A stretch of 64,000 bases of DNA, from NCBI RefSeq assembly GCF_003732425.1, contig NZ_MOBX01000015.1:744715-808714 (forward strand), in the 5' to 3' direction. This DNA comes from Pseudomonas fluorescens (GTDB lineage Bacteria > Pseudomonadota > Gammaproteobacteria > Pseudomonadales > Pseudomonadaceae). The position numbers and the translations under genes are program-made. Positions 7,079 through 15,094 of the stretch are shown here, in pieces (the stretch's first letter is position 1; the number at the start of each line of letters is the position of its first letter). The notes under the pieces are model-generated. The model was not told where the DNA came from. It saw only the letters and a list, made by a program, of their open reading frames with translations, and ran no database searches.

Positions 7079-9496
7079 ATGAGCGACCAGCAAGAATTCC
7101 CGGAAAACCCCGACGACTACACCGAAGCCGAACACATCGAACACACCTCCTCCGGCAAAGGCCTCGCCCTGCCTGGCCAGAACCTGCCGGACAAGGTCTA
7201 CATCATCCCGATCCACAACCGCCCGTTCTTCCCGGCGCAAGTCCTGCCAGTCATCGTCAACGAAGAACCCTGGGCCGAAACCCTCGAACTGGTCAGCAAA
7301 TCCGAACACCACTCCCTGGCCCTGTTCTTCATGGACACGCCCCAGGAAGACCCGCGCCACTTCGACACCGACGCCCTGCCGCAATACGGCACCCTGGTCA
7401 AAGTCCACCACGCCAGCCGCGAGAACGGCAAACTGCAGTTCGTCGCCCAAGGCCTGAGCCGCGTACGCATCAAGACCTGGCTGAAACACCACCGCCCGCC
7501 GTATCTGGTCGAGGTCGAATACCCGCACCAGCCCACCGAGCCGACCGACGAGGTCAAGGCCTACGGCATGGCGCTGATCAACGCGATCAAGGAACTGCTG
7601 CCGCTCAACCCGCTGTACAGCGAAGAGCTGAAGAACTACCTCAACCGCTTCAGCCCCAACGACCCGTCGCCGCTGACCGACTTCGCCGCCGCCCTGACCT
7701 CCGCCACAGGCCCCGAGCTGCAAGAAGTGCTCGACTGCGTGCCGATGCTCAAGCGCATGGAAAAAGTCCTGCCGATGCTGCGCAAGGAAGTTGAAGTCGC
7801 GCGCCTGCAAAAAGAGATTTCGGCGGAAGTTAACCGCAAGATCGGCGAGCATCAGCGCGAGTTCTTCCTCAAGGAACAACTCAAGGTCATCCAGCAGGAG
7901 CTCGGCCTGACCAAGGACGACCGCAGCGCCGACCTCGAACAGTTCGAACAGCGCCTGGAAGGCAAAGTCCTGCCGGCGCAAGTGCAAAAGCGCCTCGAAG
8001 AAGAAATGAACAAGCTGTCGATCCTCGAAACCGGATCGCCGGAGTACGCGGTCACTCGCAACTACCTCGACTGGGCGACTTCAGTGCCGTGGGGCGTCTA
8101 CGGTGAGGACAAACTTGACCTCAAACACGCGCGCAAAATCCTCGACAAACACCACGCCGGCCTCGACGACATCAAGGATCGCATCCTCGAATTCCTCGCC
8201 GTCGGTGCCTATAAAGGTGAGATCAGCGGTTCTATCGTGCTGCTGGTCGGCCCGCCGGGCGTGGGTAAAACCAGCGTCGGCAAATCCATCGCCGAATCCC
8301 TCGGCCGGCCGTTCTACCGCTTCAGCCTCGGCGGCATGCGCGACGAAGCCGAGATCAAGGGCCACCGCCGCACCTACATCGGCGCGCAGCCGGGCAAACT
8401 GGTGCAGGCGTTGAAAGACGTCGAAGTGATGAACCCGGTGATCATGCTCGACGAGATCGACAAGATGGGCCAGAGCTACCAGGGCGACCCGGCTTCGGCG
8501 CTGCTGGAAACCCTCGACCCGGAGCAGAACGTCGAATTCCTCGACCACTACCTCGACCTGCGCATGGACCTGTCGAAAGTCCTCTTCGTCTGCACCGCCA
8601 ACACCCTCGATTCGATTCCCGGCCCATTGCTGGACCGCATGGAAGTGATTCGCCTGTCGGGCTACATCACCGAAGAAAAAGTCGCCATCGCCAAACGTCA
8701 CCTGTGGCCGAAACTGCTGGAAAAGGCCGGTGTGTCCAAGGGCAGCCTGAGCATCAGCGACACCGCGCTCAAAGCCTTGATCGACGGTTACGCCCGCGAA
8801 GCCGGGGTGCGTCAGCTGGAAAAGCAAATGGGCAAACTGGTGCGCAAAGCGGTGATGAAGCTTATTGATGACCCGAAAGCGGTGATCAAACTCGGGCCGA
8901 AAGACCTCGAAGCGTCACTCGGCCATCCGGTGTTCCGCAACGAACAAGTGCTGTCCGGCACTGGCGTCATCACCGGTCTGGCGTGGACCAGCATGGGCGG
9001 CGCCACGTTGCCGATCGAAGCCACACGGATTCACACTCTCAACCGTGGCTTCAAACTCACTGGGCAATTGGGTGATGTGATGAAGGAATCGGCGGAGATC
9101 GCCTACAGCTACGTCAGCTCGCACCTCAAGCAATTCGGCGGTGACGCGAAGTTCTTCGACGAAGCCTTCGTCCACCTGCACGTCCCCGAAGGCGCGACAC
9201 CAAAAGACGGCCCAAGCGCCGGCGTGACCATGGCCAGCGCCCTGCTCTCGCTCGCACGTAACCAGCCGCCGAAAAAGGGTGTGGCGATGACTGGCGAACT
9301 GACCCTGACCGGGCATGTGCTGCCGATTGGCGGAGTGCGCGAGAAGGTGATCGCGGCGCGGCGGCAGAAGATTTTCGAGTTGATTTTGCCGGAGCCGAAC
9401 CGGGGTAATTTTGAGGAATTGCCGGATTATCTGAAGGAAGGGATTACCGTGCATTTCGCCAAGAAGTTTGCGGATGTGGCGAAGGTGCTTTTCTGA
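7079..9496 (+). CDS. asrA: Second Lon-family ATP-dependent protease (AsrA-like)
   Basis: An 805-residue Lon protease. In order: N-terminal substrate-binding domain (about 40-240), coiled coil (about 240-320), AAA+ module with Walker A GPPGVGKT (about 397-404) and Walker B VIMLDEIDK, and a C-terminal Ser-Lys peptidase (PKDGPSAG with the nucleophile Ser, then VREKVIAARR with the Lys). The clpX-linked housekeeping lon lies elsewhere in pseudomonads; the neighbours here, a chagasin-type inhibitor and a lysoplasmalogenase, match P. aeruginosa asrA (PA0779 as I recall), which is heat induced. The ATG at 7079 is preferred to TTG 7064. It degrades misfolded cytosolic proteins. The paralogue assignment rests on context and the sigma-32 promoter. 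Confidence 0.85.
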   Translation: MSDQQEFPENPDDYTEAEHIEHTSSGKGLALPGQNLPDKVYIIPIHNRPFFPAQVLPVIVNEEPWAETLELVSKSEHHSLALFFMDTPQEDPRHFDTDALPQYGTLVKVHHASRENGKLQFVAQGLSRVRIKTWLKHHRPPYLVEVEYPHQPTEPTDEVKAYGMALINAIKELLPLNPLYSEELKNYLNRFSPNDPSPLTDFAAALTSATGPELQEVLDCVPMLKRMEKVLPMLRKEVEVARLQKEISAEVNRKIGEHQREFFLKEQLKVIQQELGLTKDDRSADLEQFEQRLEGKVLPAQVQKRLEEEMNKLSILETGSPEYAVTRNYLDWATSVPWGVYGEDKLDLKHARKILDKHHAGLDDIKDRILEFLAVGAYKGEISGSIVLLVGPPGVGKTSVGKSIAESLGRPFYRFSLGGMRDEAEIKGHRRTYIGAQPGKLVQALKDVEVMNPVIMLDEIDKMGQSYQGDPASALLETLDPEQNVEFLDHYLDLRMDLSKVLFVCTANTLDSIPGPLLDRMEVIRLSGYITEEKVAIAKRHLWPKLLEKAGVSKGSLSISDTALKALIDGYAREAGVRQLEKQMGKLVRKAVMKLIDDPKAVIKLGPKDLEASLGHPVFRNEQVLSGTGVITGLAWTSMGGATLPIEATRIHTLNRGFKLTGQLGDVMKESAEIAYSYVSSHLKQFGGDAKFFDEAFVHLHVPEGATPKDGPSAGVTMASALLSLARNQPPKKGVAMTGELTLTGHVLPIGGVREKVIAARRQKIFELILPEPNRGNFEELPDYLKEGITVHFAKKFADVAKVLF

Positions 9497-9520
9497 TAAT
9501 TCGATAGCGCCGGCTCTACC

Positions 9521-9618
9521 GCTTTCGCGAGCAGGCTCGCTCCCACAGGGTTGTGCAGTGAACACAGAAATTGTGAACACCGCTGCCCACTGTGGGAGCG
9601 AGCCTGCTCGCGAAGGCG
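9521..9618. repeat. REP pair (GCGAGCAGGCTCGCTCCCACA family)
   Basis: Inverted copies at 9521-9547 and 9591-9618 between the protease and the inhibitor gene. Confidence 0.85.
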
Positions 9619-9711
9619 TCAGTCCTGACAACCCCTCCCCTGACTGTCACACTTTGTCTCATCTTCAGTTATGCTCGCCGTTCGTCGTGAACACCCGGAG
9701 CCGCTGACCTT

Positions 9712-10104
9712 ATGTCCCCCACTCGCCTGTTTGTCCCCCTCGCCCTTTCGTTACTGGCCGCTTGTGCCACGCAACCGAAACACAACGTGACCGTGGAAAA
9801 ACAAAGCGAATGCCCCGTCCGGCTCACCAACGGGCAAAACCTCATCGTGATGCTGCCAAGCAACCCGACCACCGGTTATCGCTGGGCCATTCAGGATTCC
9901 GCTGGTGGCGTATTGCGTGCACTCAGCCCCGAGGTCTACAGCAATCCGGAAGACGCCGGCGTCGTCGGCGCGGCGGGCGTATCGACCTGGCGCTTTCAAG
10001 CATTTGCCCCCGGCACCGGGCGCCTGCGCCTGACTTCGCAACAGCCGTGGGCACCAGAAGTGCTGCCGGTGGAAACCTTTGACTGCGCCATTTCGGTGAA
10101 CTGA
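9712..10104 (+). CDS. Chagasin-type (I42) cysteine peptidase inhibitor, lipoprotein
   Basis: A 130-residue secreted inhibitor. The N terminus is a lipoprotein signal with lipobox LAAC (Cys at about residue 18). The mature part carries the three loops that enter the papain-like active site: SNPTTGYRW (about 49-57), a Gly-rich VVGAAGVSTWRF stretch, and the RLTSQQPW loop. The family blocks papain-family cysteine peptidases; the cellular target here is unknown. It follows the AsrA-like protease after a REP pair and precedes the lysoplasmalogenase by two bases, so those two are probably cotranscribed. Confidence 0.85.
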   Translation: MSPTRLFVPLALSLLAACATQPKHNVTVEKQSECPVRLTNGQNLIVMLPSNPTTGYRWAIQDSAGGVLRALSPEVYSNPEDAGVVGAAGVSTWRFQAFAPGTGRLRLTSQQPWAPEVLPVETFDCAISVN

Positions 10105-10106
10105 TT

Positions 10107-10742
10107 GTGGGTTGGCTGATTCTGGCGCTGATGGGCGCGGTGACGTTTCTCTACGGTGTCAGCACCCACGCGGCGCTGCTCTGCCTGTTGGTAAAACCGT
10201 TACCGGTGCTGGCGCTGCTCGGCTGGCTCCACGACGCACCGCCCAGCGACTATCGCCGCTGGATCAGCCTGGGTCTGATTTTCTCACTGCTCGGTGATGT
10301 GTTGCTGGCGTGGCCGGGTGACCTGTTTGTGTTTGGCCTCGGTGCGTTTCTGGTCGCACATCTGGCTTATCTGAAGGCTTATCTGAGTGACTGCAAGCGT
10401 CTGGCGGTGTTGCCGTTGGTGCTCGCCCTCGGAGTTGGCGCGGTATTGCTGGGACTTTTGATTTCCAGCGGTCTGGGGCCGTTACTGGTGCCGGTGATCG
10501 TTTACGGCACGGCGATCAGCGCAATGCTCTGGCGTGCCCTCGCTCGTCTCGGAACCGATGTGCCCAAGCGTTCGGCGCTACTGGCGGCGGGGGGGGCGCT
10601 GGCGTTTGTGTTCTCGGACAGCGTGATTGGCATTGACCGGTTTGTGTCGCCATTTCACGCTGCGCCTTACGTCATCATCCTCAGCTACTGGCTGGGCCAG
10701 TGGGGCATCGCGGCCTCAGCGTTCTCCCAGAAACCCCACTAA
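10107..10742 (+). CDS. Lysoplasmalogenase (YhhN/TMEM86 family)
   Basis: A 211-residue integral membrane protein with about eight hydrophobic helices. Family signatures include the KPLPVLALLGWL segment at about 30-41, GDVLLAWPGDLFVFGLGAFLVAH in the middle (GD and GxxxFLxAH), and a FVFSDSVIGIDRF motif at about 172-184. Members hydrolyse the vinyl-ether bond of lysoplasmalogens or act on related lysolipids. The GTG start lies two bases after the stop of the inhibitor gene. The bacterial substrate is unproven. Confidence 0.85.
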   Translation: MGWLILALMGAVTFLYGVSTHAALLCLLVKPLPVLALLGWLHDAPPSDYRRWISLGLIFSLLGDVLLAWPGDLFVFGLGAFLVAHLAYLKAYLSDCKRLAVLPLVLALGVGAVLLGLLISSGLGPLLVPVIVYGTAISAMLWRALARLGTDVPKRSALLAAGGALAFVFSDSVIGIDRFVSPFHAAPYVIILSYWLGQWGIAASAFSQKPH

Positions 10743-10746
10743 CCCC

Positions 10747-10877
10747 CTGTGGCGAGGGAGCTTGCTCCCGCTCGACTGCGCAGCAGTCGCTAAACCTGAG
10801 TACGAGCTGAACCTGCGGTATCGCGTGCACCGGTTTTGGGGTCGCTTCGCAACCCAGCGGGAGCAAGCTCCCTCGCC
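10747..10877. repeat. REP pair (GAGGGAGCTTGCTCCCGCT family)
   Basis: Inverted copies at about 10750-10790 and 10838-10877, same family and layout as the element at 1-125. Confidence 0.85.
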
Positions 10878-10987
10878 AAAAGTATGTGCTTCAGGCTGGT
10901 GTGCGGCGCTTTATCAGACAACCCAAGCATCCCGACGCCACTTTGGCTAAAATGCCGGCCTTTTCCACCGACACCGCCGGAACCGCC

Positions 10988-11731
10988 GTGAGCAAAGAAC
11001 CCGATCGCATTTTCGCCAAGCCTTTGGCCCAGGTACCCGACTTCGCCTTCAACGAAGACGTCGTGCGGGTGTTCCCGGACATGATCAAGCGCTCGGTGCC
11101 GGGTTACCCGACCATCGTCGAAAACCTCGGCGTGCTCGCCGCGCAGTTCGCCCAGCCGAACAGCGTGCTCTACGATCTCGGCTCATCGCTGGGTGCAGTC
11201 ACTCAAGCGCTGCGCCGTCACGTGCGTACTGACGGTTGCCGGGTAATCGCTGTGGATAACTCGGCAGCGATGGTCGAGCGCTGCCGTGAATACCTCAACG
11301 GTCAGGACTCGATGTTCCAGGAGTTGCTGCCGGTTGAAGTGATCGAAGGCGACATTCTCGCCCTCGACTTCCAGCCCGCCTCGGTGGTGGCGCTGAACTT
11401 CACCCTGCAATTCATCGCCCCGGATCAGCGCACCACGCTGCTCTCGCGTATTCGCCAGGCGTTGCTGCCGGGCGGCGCGCTGATTCTGTCGGAGAAGCTG
11501 CGCTTCAACGATGCCGAAGAACACGCGCTGCTCACCGATCTGCACGTCGCGTTCAAGCGCGCCAACGGTTACAGCGAACTGGAAATCGCCCAGAAGCGCA
11601 GCGCCATCGAAAACGTCATGAAGCCCGACAGCCTCGAAGAACACCGCGAACGCCTGCTGGCCGCCGGGTTCTCGAAAGTCGTGCCGTGGTTCCAGTGTCT
11701 TAACTTTGCCTCGTTGATTGCCTTGCCATGA
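10988..11731 (+). CDS. cmoA: Carboxy-S-adenosyl-L-methionine synthase CmoA
   Basis: A 247-residue SAM-dependent enzyme that uses prephenate to convert SAM to carboxy-SAM, the donor used by the neighbour CmoB in making 5-oxyacetic acid uridine at tRNA position 34. The Rossmann motif LYDLGSSLGAVTQALR is at about 61-76, then VIAVDNSAAMVERC. The GTG at 10988 gives the exact family length (E. coli CmoA is 247 residues); a longer frame from 10886 runs back through REP-adjacent DNA. The last four bases overlap cmoB (ATGA), indicating coupled translation. Confidence 0.95.
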   Translation: MSKEPDRIFAKPLAQVPDFAFNEDVVRVFPDMIKRSVPGYPTIVENLGVLAAQFAQPNSVLYDLGSSLGAVTQALRRHVRTDGCRVIAVDNSAAMVERCREYLNGQDSMFQELLPVEVIEGDILALDFQPASVVALNFTLQFIAPDQRTTLLSRIRQALLPGGALILSEKLRFNDAEEHALLTDLHVAFKRANGYSELEIAQKRSAIENVMKPDSLEEHRERLLAAGFSKVVPWFQCLNFASLIALP

Positions 11732-12684
11732 TTGATCTGTCCCCCCTCGCCCGCCGTCTGGCCGGCACACCGCTGGCCGAATGGGCCAACACCCTGCAAG
11801 CGCAACTCGACAAGAAAATGGAGAAAGGTCACGGCGACCTGGAGCGCTGGCAAAGTGCGCTCGACGCGTTGCCGAAAATCCAGCCGAGCGAAGTCGACCT
11901 GCTCAACGGTCTGAAACTCGACACCGATTGCGACGAGGAAACCCGCGCGCAGATGCGTACCGCGCTGATGGGCCTGTCGCCGTGGCGCAAGGGGCCGTTT
12001 GATCTGTTCGGCGTGCACGTCGACACCGAATGGCGATCGGACTGGAAGTGGTCGCGGGTCGCGCCGCACCTCGACTTGAAGGGCAAACGCATTCTCGATG
12101 TCGGCTGCGGTAACGGCTATTACATGTGGCGCATGCTCGGTGCCGGCGCTGACAGTGTGATCGGTGTCGACCCGAACTGGCTGTTCTTCTGTCAGTTCCA
12201 GGCGGTGCAGCGTTATCTGTCTGAGCCGAACGCGTGGCACTTGCCGTTCCCGTTCGAAGACCTGCCGCCGAATCTGGAAGGCTTCGACACGGTGTTTTCC
12301 ATGGGCGTGTTCTACCATCGCCGTTCACCGATCGAGCATCTGCTGGCGCTGAAGGATTGCCTGGTCAAGGGCGGCGAACTGGTGCTGGAAACACTGGTGG
12401 TCGAAGGCGACAAGCATCAGGTGCTGGTGCCGGAAGACCGTTATGCGCAGATGCGCAACGTGTGGTTCCTGCCCTCGGTGCCAGCGCTGGAATTGTGGCT
12501 GCGCCGTGCCGGGTTTACCGATATTCGTTGCGTGGATGTGAGTACTACAACGGTTGAAGAGCAGCGCGGTACGGAGTGGATGAAGTATCAGTCGCTGAGC
12601 GACTTCCTTGATCCTGAAGACCACAGCAAAACCATCGAAGGCCTGCCCGCGCCGATGCGCGCCGTAATCGTCGCCCGTAAGTAA
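11728..12684 (+). CDS. cmoB: tRNA U34 carboxymethyltransferase CmoB
   Basis: A 318-residue enzyme that transfers the carboxymethyl group from carboxy-SAM to 5-hydroxyuridine-34 of tRNA. Signatures: N-terminal helical domain, KGPFDLFGVHVDTEWRSDWKW (about 90-110, split here as the family core), SAM-binding ILDVGCGNGYYMWRM (about 121-135), and the tail SLSDFLDPEDHSKTIEG. Length matches the family (about 320). It overlaps cmoA by ATGA. Confidence 0.96.
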   Translation: MIDLSPLARRLAGTPLAEWANTLQAQLDKKMEKGHGDLERWQSALDALPKIQPSEVDLLNGLKLDTDCDEETRAQMRTALMGLSPWRKGPFDLFGVHVDTEWRSDWKWSRVAPHLDLKGKRILDVGCGNGYYMWRMLGAGADSVIGVDPNWLFFCQFQAVQRYLSEPNAWHLPFPFEDLPPNLEGFDTVFSMGVFYHRRSPIEHLLALKDCLVKGGELVLETLVVEGDKHQVLVPEDRYAQMRNVWFLPSVPALELWLRRAGFTDIRCVDVSTTTVEEQRGTEWMKYQSLSDFLDPEDHSKTIEGLPAPMRAVIVARK

Positions 12685-12706
12685 CCCTCACAAACGCCGC
12701 ATCCCC

Positions 12707-12797
12707 CTGTAGGAGTGAGCCTGCTCGCGATAGCGGTCTGACAGTCACAGCAATGTTGAATGTCAGAACGCTATCGCGAGCAGGCTCACTCCTACAG
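12707..12797. repeat. REP pair (GTAGGAGTGAGCCTGCTCGCGATAGC variant)
   Basis: Long inverted repeat, arms 12707-12736 and about 12768-12797. The same variant recurs at 56715-56804. It separates the convergent cmoB and tadA genes. Confidence 0.85.
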
Positions 12798-12810
12798 TTT
12801 TGGTTTGTGT

Positions 12811-13308
12811 TTATTCAGTGGGTTTCGCGCGGCGGGCACGGAAGAACTCGGTCAGCACCGCGCCACACTCCTCCGCCAACACCCCGCCTTCATACAACAC
12901 CCGGTGATTCAAAAAGCCCTGGGTAAAAAACTGCCCCTGACTCTGCACAATCCCCGCCTTCGGCTCCAACGCGCCATACACCACCCGCGCCACTCGCGAA
13001 TGCACGATCAAACCGGCGCACATGCTGCACGGTTCCAGCGTCACATACAGCGTGCTGCCCGGCAGACGATAGTTATCCACCGCCTGCGCCGCCGCGCGAA
13101 TGGCGACCATTTCCGCATGGGCACTCGGGTCGCTGGTGCTGATCGGGCAATTGAAGCCGCGCCCGATAATCTCGCCGTCCTGCACCAGCACTGCACCCAC
13201 CGGCACTTCGCCGAGGGCTGCGCCTTGTGCGGCGAGGGTCAGGGCTTCGCGCATGAAGTCACGGTCTCGGCTGCGGTCGATGATCGCGGCGGGGCGAATC
13301 TGGCGCAT
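12811..13308 (-). CDS. tadA: tRNA adenosine(34) deaminase TadA
   Basis: A 165-residue zinc deaminase that turns A34 of tRNA-Arg(ACG) into inosine. Zinc and catalytic motifs: SAHAEMVAI (His ligand and general-base Glu) and LEPCSMCAG (two Cys ligands). The start at 13308 forms an ATGA overlap with the stop of the upstream multicopper oxidase gene; a longer in-frame start at 13377 would sit deep inside that gene and adds residues without family support. tadA is essential in most bacteria, so its expression here is probably linked to the oxidase transcript. Confidence 0.93.
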   Translation of the reverse strand: MRQIRPAAIIDRSRDRDFMREALTLAAQGAALGEVPVGAVLVQDGEIIGRGFNCPISTSDPSAHAEMVAIRAAAQAVDNYRLPGSTLYVTLEPCSMCAGLIVHSRVARVVYGALEPKAGIVQSQGQFFTQGFLNHRVLYEGGVLAEECGAVLTEFFRARRAKPTE

Positions 13309-14684
13309 CACTTCACCTCGATGGCGGCCATCAGGCCGGTTTCCATGTGGTCGATCACGTGGCAGTGGAACATCCACACCCCCGGATTATCAGCCACCAG
13401 CGCCACTTGCGCGCGCTCGTTCTTGCCCAGCAGATACGTGTCGGTGAAGTACGGAATGATCTTATGCCGGTTCGACGCAATCACCTTGAAACTCATGCCG
13501 TGCAGGTGGATCGGGTGTTGATACTGGGTCATGTTCTTCAATTCGAAGATGTAGCTCTGCCCCAGCTTCAGACTGGCAATCGGCCGGTCGGCGCAGGTCT
13601 TGTCGGTGATGTCCCAAGCCTTGCCGTTGATCTGCCACAGGCTCGGCGGCTTACCGTTTTCGACGTTGACCGACACCGAGCCGACCCACTCGAAATTGAA
13701 GTTGAGTTTCTCGGCATTGGCCAGGTCCGGTTCAGCCACCGGATTGGCCGGCAGGGCCTTCGGCCAGTCGCTCGGCGCATCGTTATTGGCCACCGAACGC
13801 AGCGTGCCCAGACGCACCGGACCGTTGCGCAGCGACAATTCTTCACCCGCTGCCGGCGCCTTGATCGCCAGACAAATACGCATCCCCGGGCCCAACCAGT
13901 ATTCCTTGCCCAGCGGACGCGGCTCGACCGGGTTGCCGTCCAGCGCATAGATCTGCGCTTCAACGCCGGGAATGTTGATGCGGTACGTCAGGGTGTTGTC
14001 GAGGTTAAGCAGACGCACCCGGGTGATCTGCCCGGCGGGCAAGTCAATCACCGGAGTCGGCACGCCGTTGATCGTCGAAAGTCGCCCCGCCGTGCCGCCA
14101 CGGGCCGCTTCACGGGGAATACTGAACTCGACGAAATTGCCTTCGTCATCGATGTGCCAGTTTTTCAGGCTCAACGTCTTTTCGTACTTGAAACCGGTCG
14201 GCTCGCGCTCTTCGATGATCAATGGCCCGACCAGTCCGCGCCCGAGTTCTTCGCTGCTGCTGACGTGCGGGTGATACCAGTAGCTGCCGGCATCCGGCAC
14301 GCGGAATTTGTAATCGAAGTACTCGCCCGGCAGTACCGGCAGTTGCGAGACATAGGGCACGCCGTCCATTTCCAGCGGCAGACGAATGCCGTGCCAGTGA
14401 ATGGTCGTCGCCACCGGCAAGTGGTTGATGAAACGCACTCGCAGCCATTCACCCTGACGCACACGCAACTCGGTGCCCGGTGCCGACGGCCCGAATGCCC
14501 AGGCCTCGGTCTTGTGCCCCGGCACCAGCTCCACGTTCAGCGGCGCGGCGATCAGCTCATAGTCGTGGCCCGCCTCGGCGTCGGCCATTTTCCCCAGCCA
14601 ATAACGCGACGCGCCCCCCGCACCGACACCAACGACAACAAGACCGGCCAGGCCACCGAGGATTTGGCGACGGGTAAAGGACAT
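13308..14684 (-). CDS. Tat-exported multicopper oxidase
   Basis: A 458-residue periplasmic oxidase with three cupredoxin domains. All four copper clusters of ligands are present: TIHWHGIRL, YWYHPHVSS, HPIHLHGMSF and MFHCHVIDHMETGL, the last with the type 1 Cys and a Met axial ligand. The N terminus, MSFTRRQILGG with a hydrophobic stretch, is a twin-arginine signal. Start 14684 is chosen for the RR signal directly after it and a GAGG site upstream. P. aeruginosa has an equivalent next to tadA and guaA (PA3768 as I recall). Substrate is not predictable; metal (Cu, Mn) or phenol oxidation are options. Confidence 0.9.
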   Translation of the reverse strand: MSFTRRQILGGLAGLVVVGVGAGGASRYWLGKMADAEAGHDYELIAAPLNVELVPGHKTEAWAFGPSAPGTELRVRQGEWLRVRFINHLPVATTIHWHGIRLPLEMDGVPYVSQLPVLPGEYFDYKFRVPDAGSYWYHPHVSSSEELGRGLVGPLIIEEREPTGFKYEKTLSLKNWHIDDEGNFVEFSIPREAARGGTAGRLSTINGVPTPVIDLPAGQITRVRLLNLDNTLTYRINIPGVEAQIYALDGNPVEPRPLGKEYWLGPGMRICLAIKAPAAGEELSLRNGPVRLGTLRSVANNDAPSDWPKALPANPVAEPDLANAEKLNFNFEWVGSVSVNVENGKPPSLWQINGKAWDITDKTCADRPIASLKLGQSYIFELKNMTQYQHPIHLHGMSFKVIASNRHKIIPYFTDTYLLGKNERAQVALVADNPGVWMFHCHVIDHMETGLMAAIEVK

Positions 14685-14801
14685 GAACTCAACTACCTCA
14701 CGTATCAGCATCAGACCCGGAGGGCCCGTAAAAGGCGAATACGATACACCTGCAGTTGAGAAACAGTAAGGGCGACCTGAGGCCGCACATTCTCTTCGGC
14801 C

Positions 14802-15092
14802 TCAGGACCGCAGGCCGGTCAGCAGATGCACCACGCCACTTTCCAGGGGCATGACGCCGGCGACACCGGCCTCGCTCAACGCCTGGCGATCAATGCGCGA
14901 TACATCGCGCAACGTCACCCGCACCCGAGTCAACGCCGCCTCTTGCTGCGACTTGAGGTTATCCACACCGCCCAGCGCGGCAATGATCTCCGCGCTTAAA
15001 CCGCCGTCAGGCTCGGCCTGCGTTTCGGGTGCATCCGCCACCAGATCCGGAGTCAGGGCTTTCCAGAACGCCTTCTGCCATTTATCGAACAT
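14802..15092 (-). CDS. PTS IIB-like protein lacking the phosphorylated cysteine
   Basis: A 96-residue protein whose residues 32-92 align with the glucose-type IIB domain: AEIIAALGGVDNL, then ALTRVRVTLRDVSRID where active IIB domains read CxTRLR, then LSEAGVAGV. The Cys that carries the phosphate is Ala at position 53. It lies two bases after the stop of the IIA-HPr-EI fusion, at the end of the trehalose operon. It may be a docking or regulatory relic, since TreP in the same operon has an intact IIB Cys. Confidence 0.8.
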   Translation of the reverse strand: MFDKWQKAFWKALTPDLVADAPETQAEPDGGLSAEIIAALGGVDNLKSQQEAALTRVRVTLRDVSRIDRQALSEAGVAGVMPLESGVVHLLTGLRS

Positions 15093-15094
15093 GT

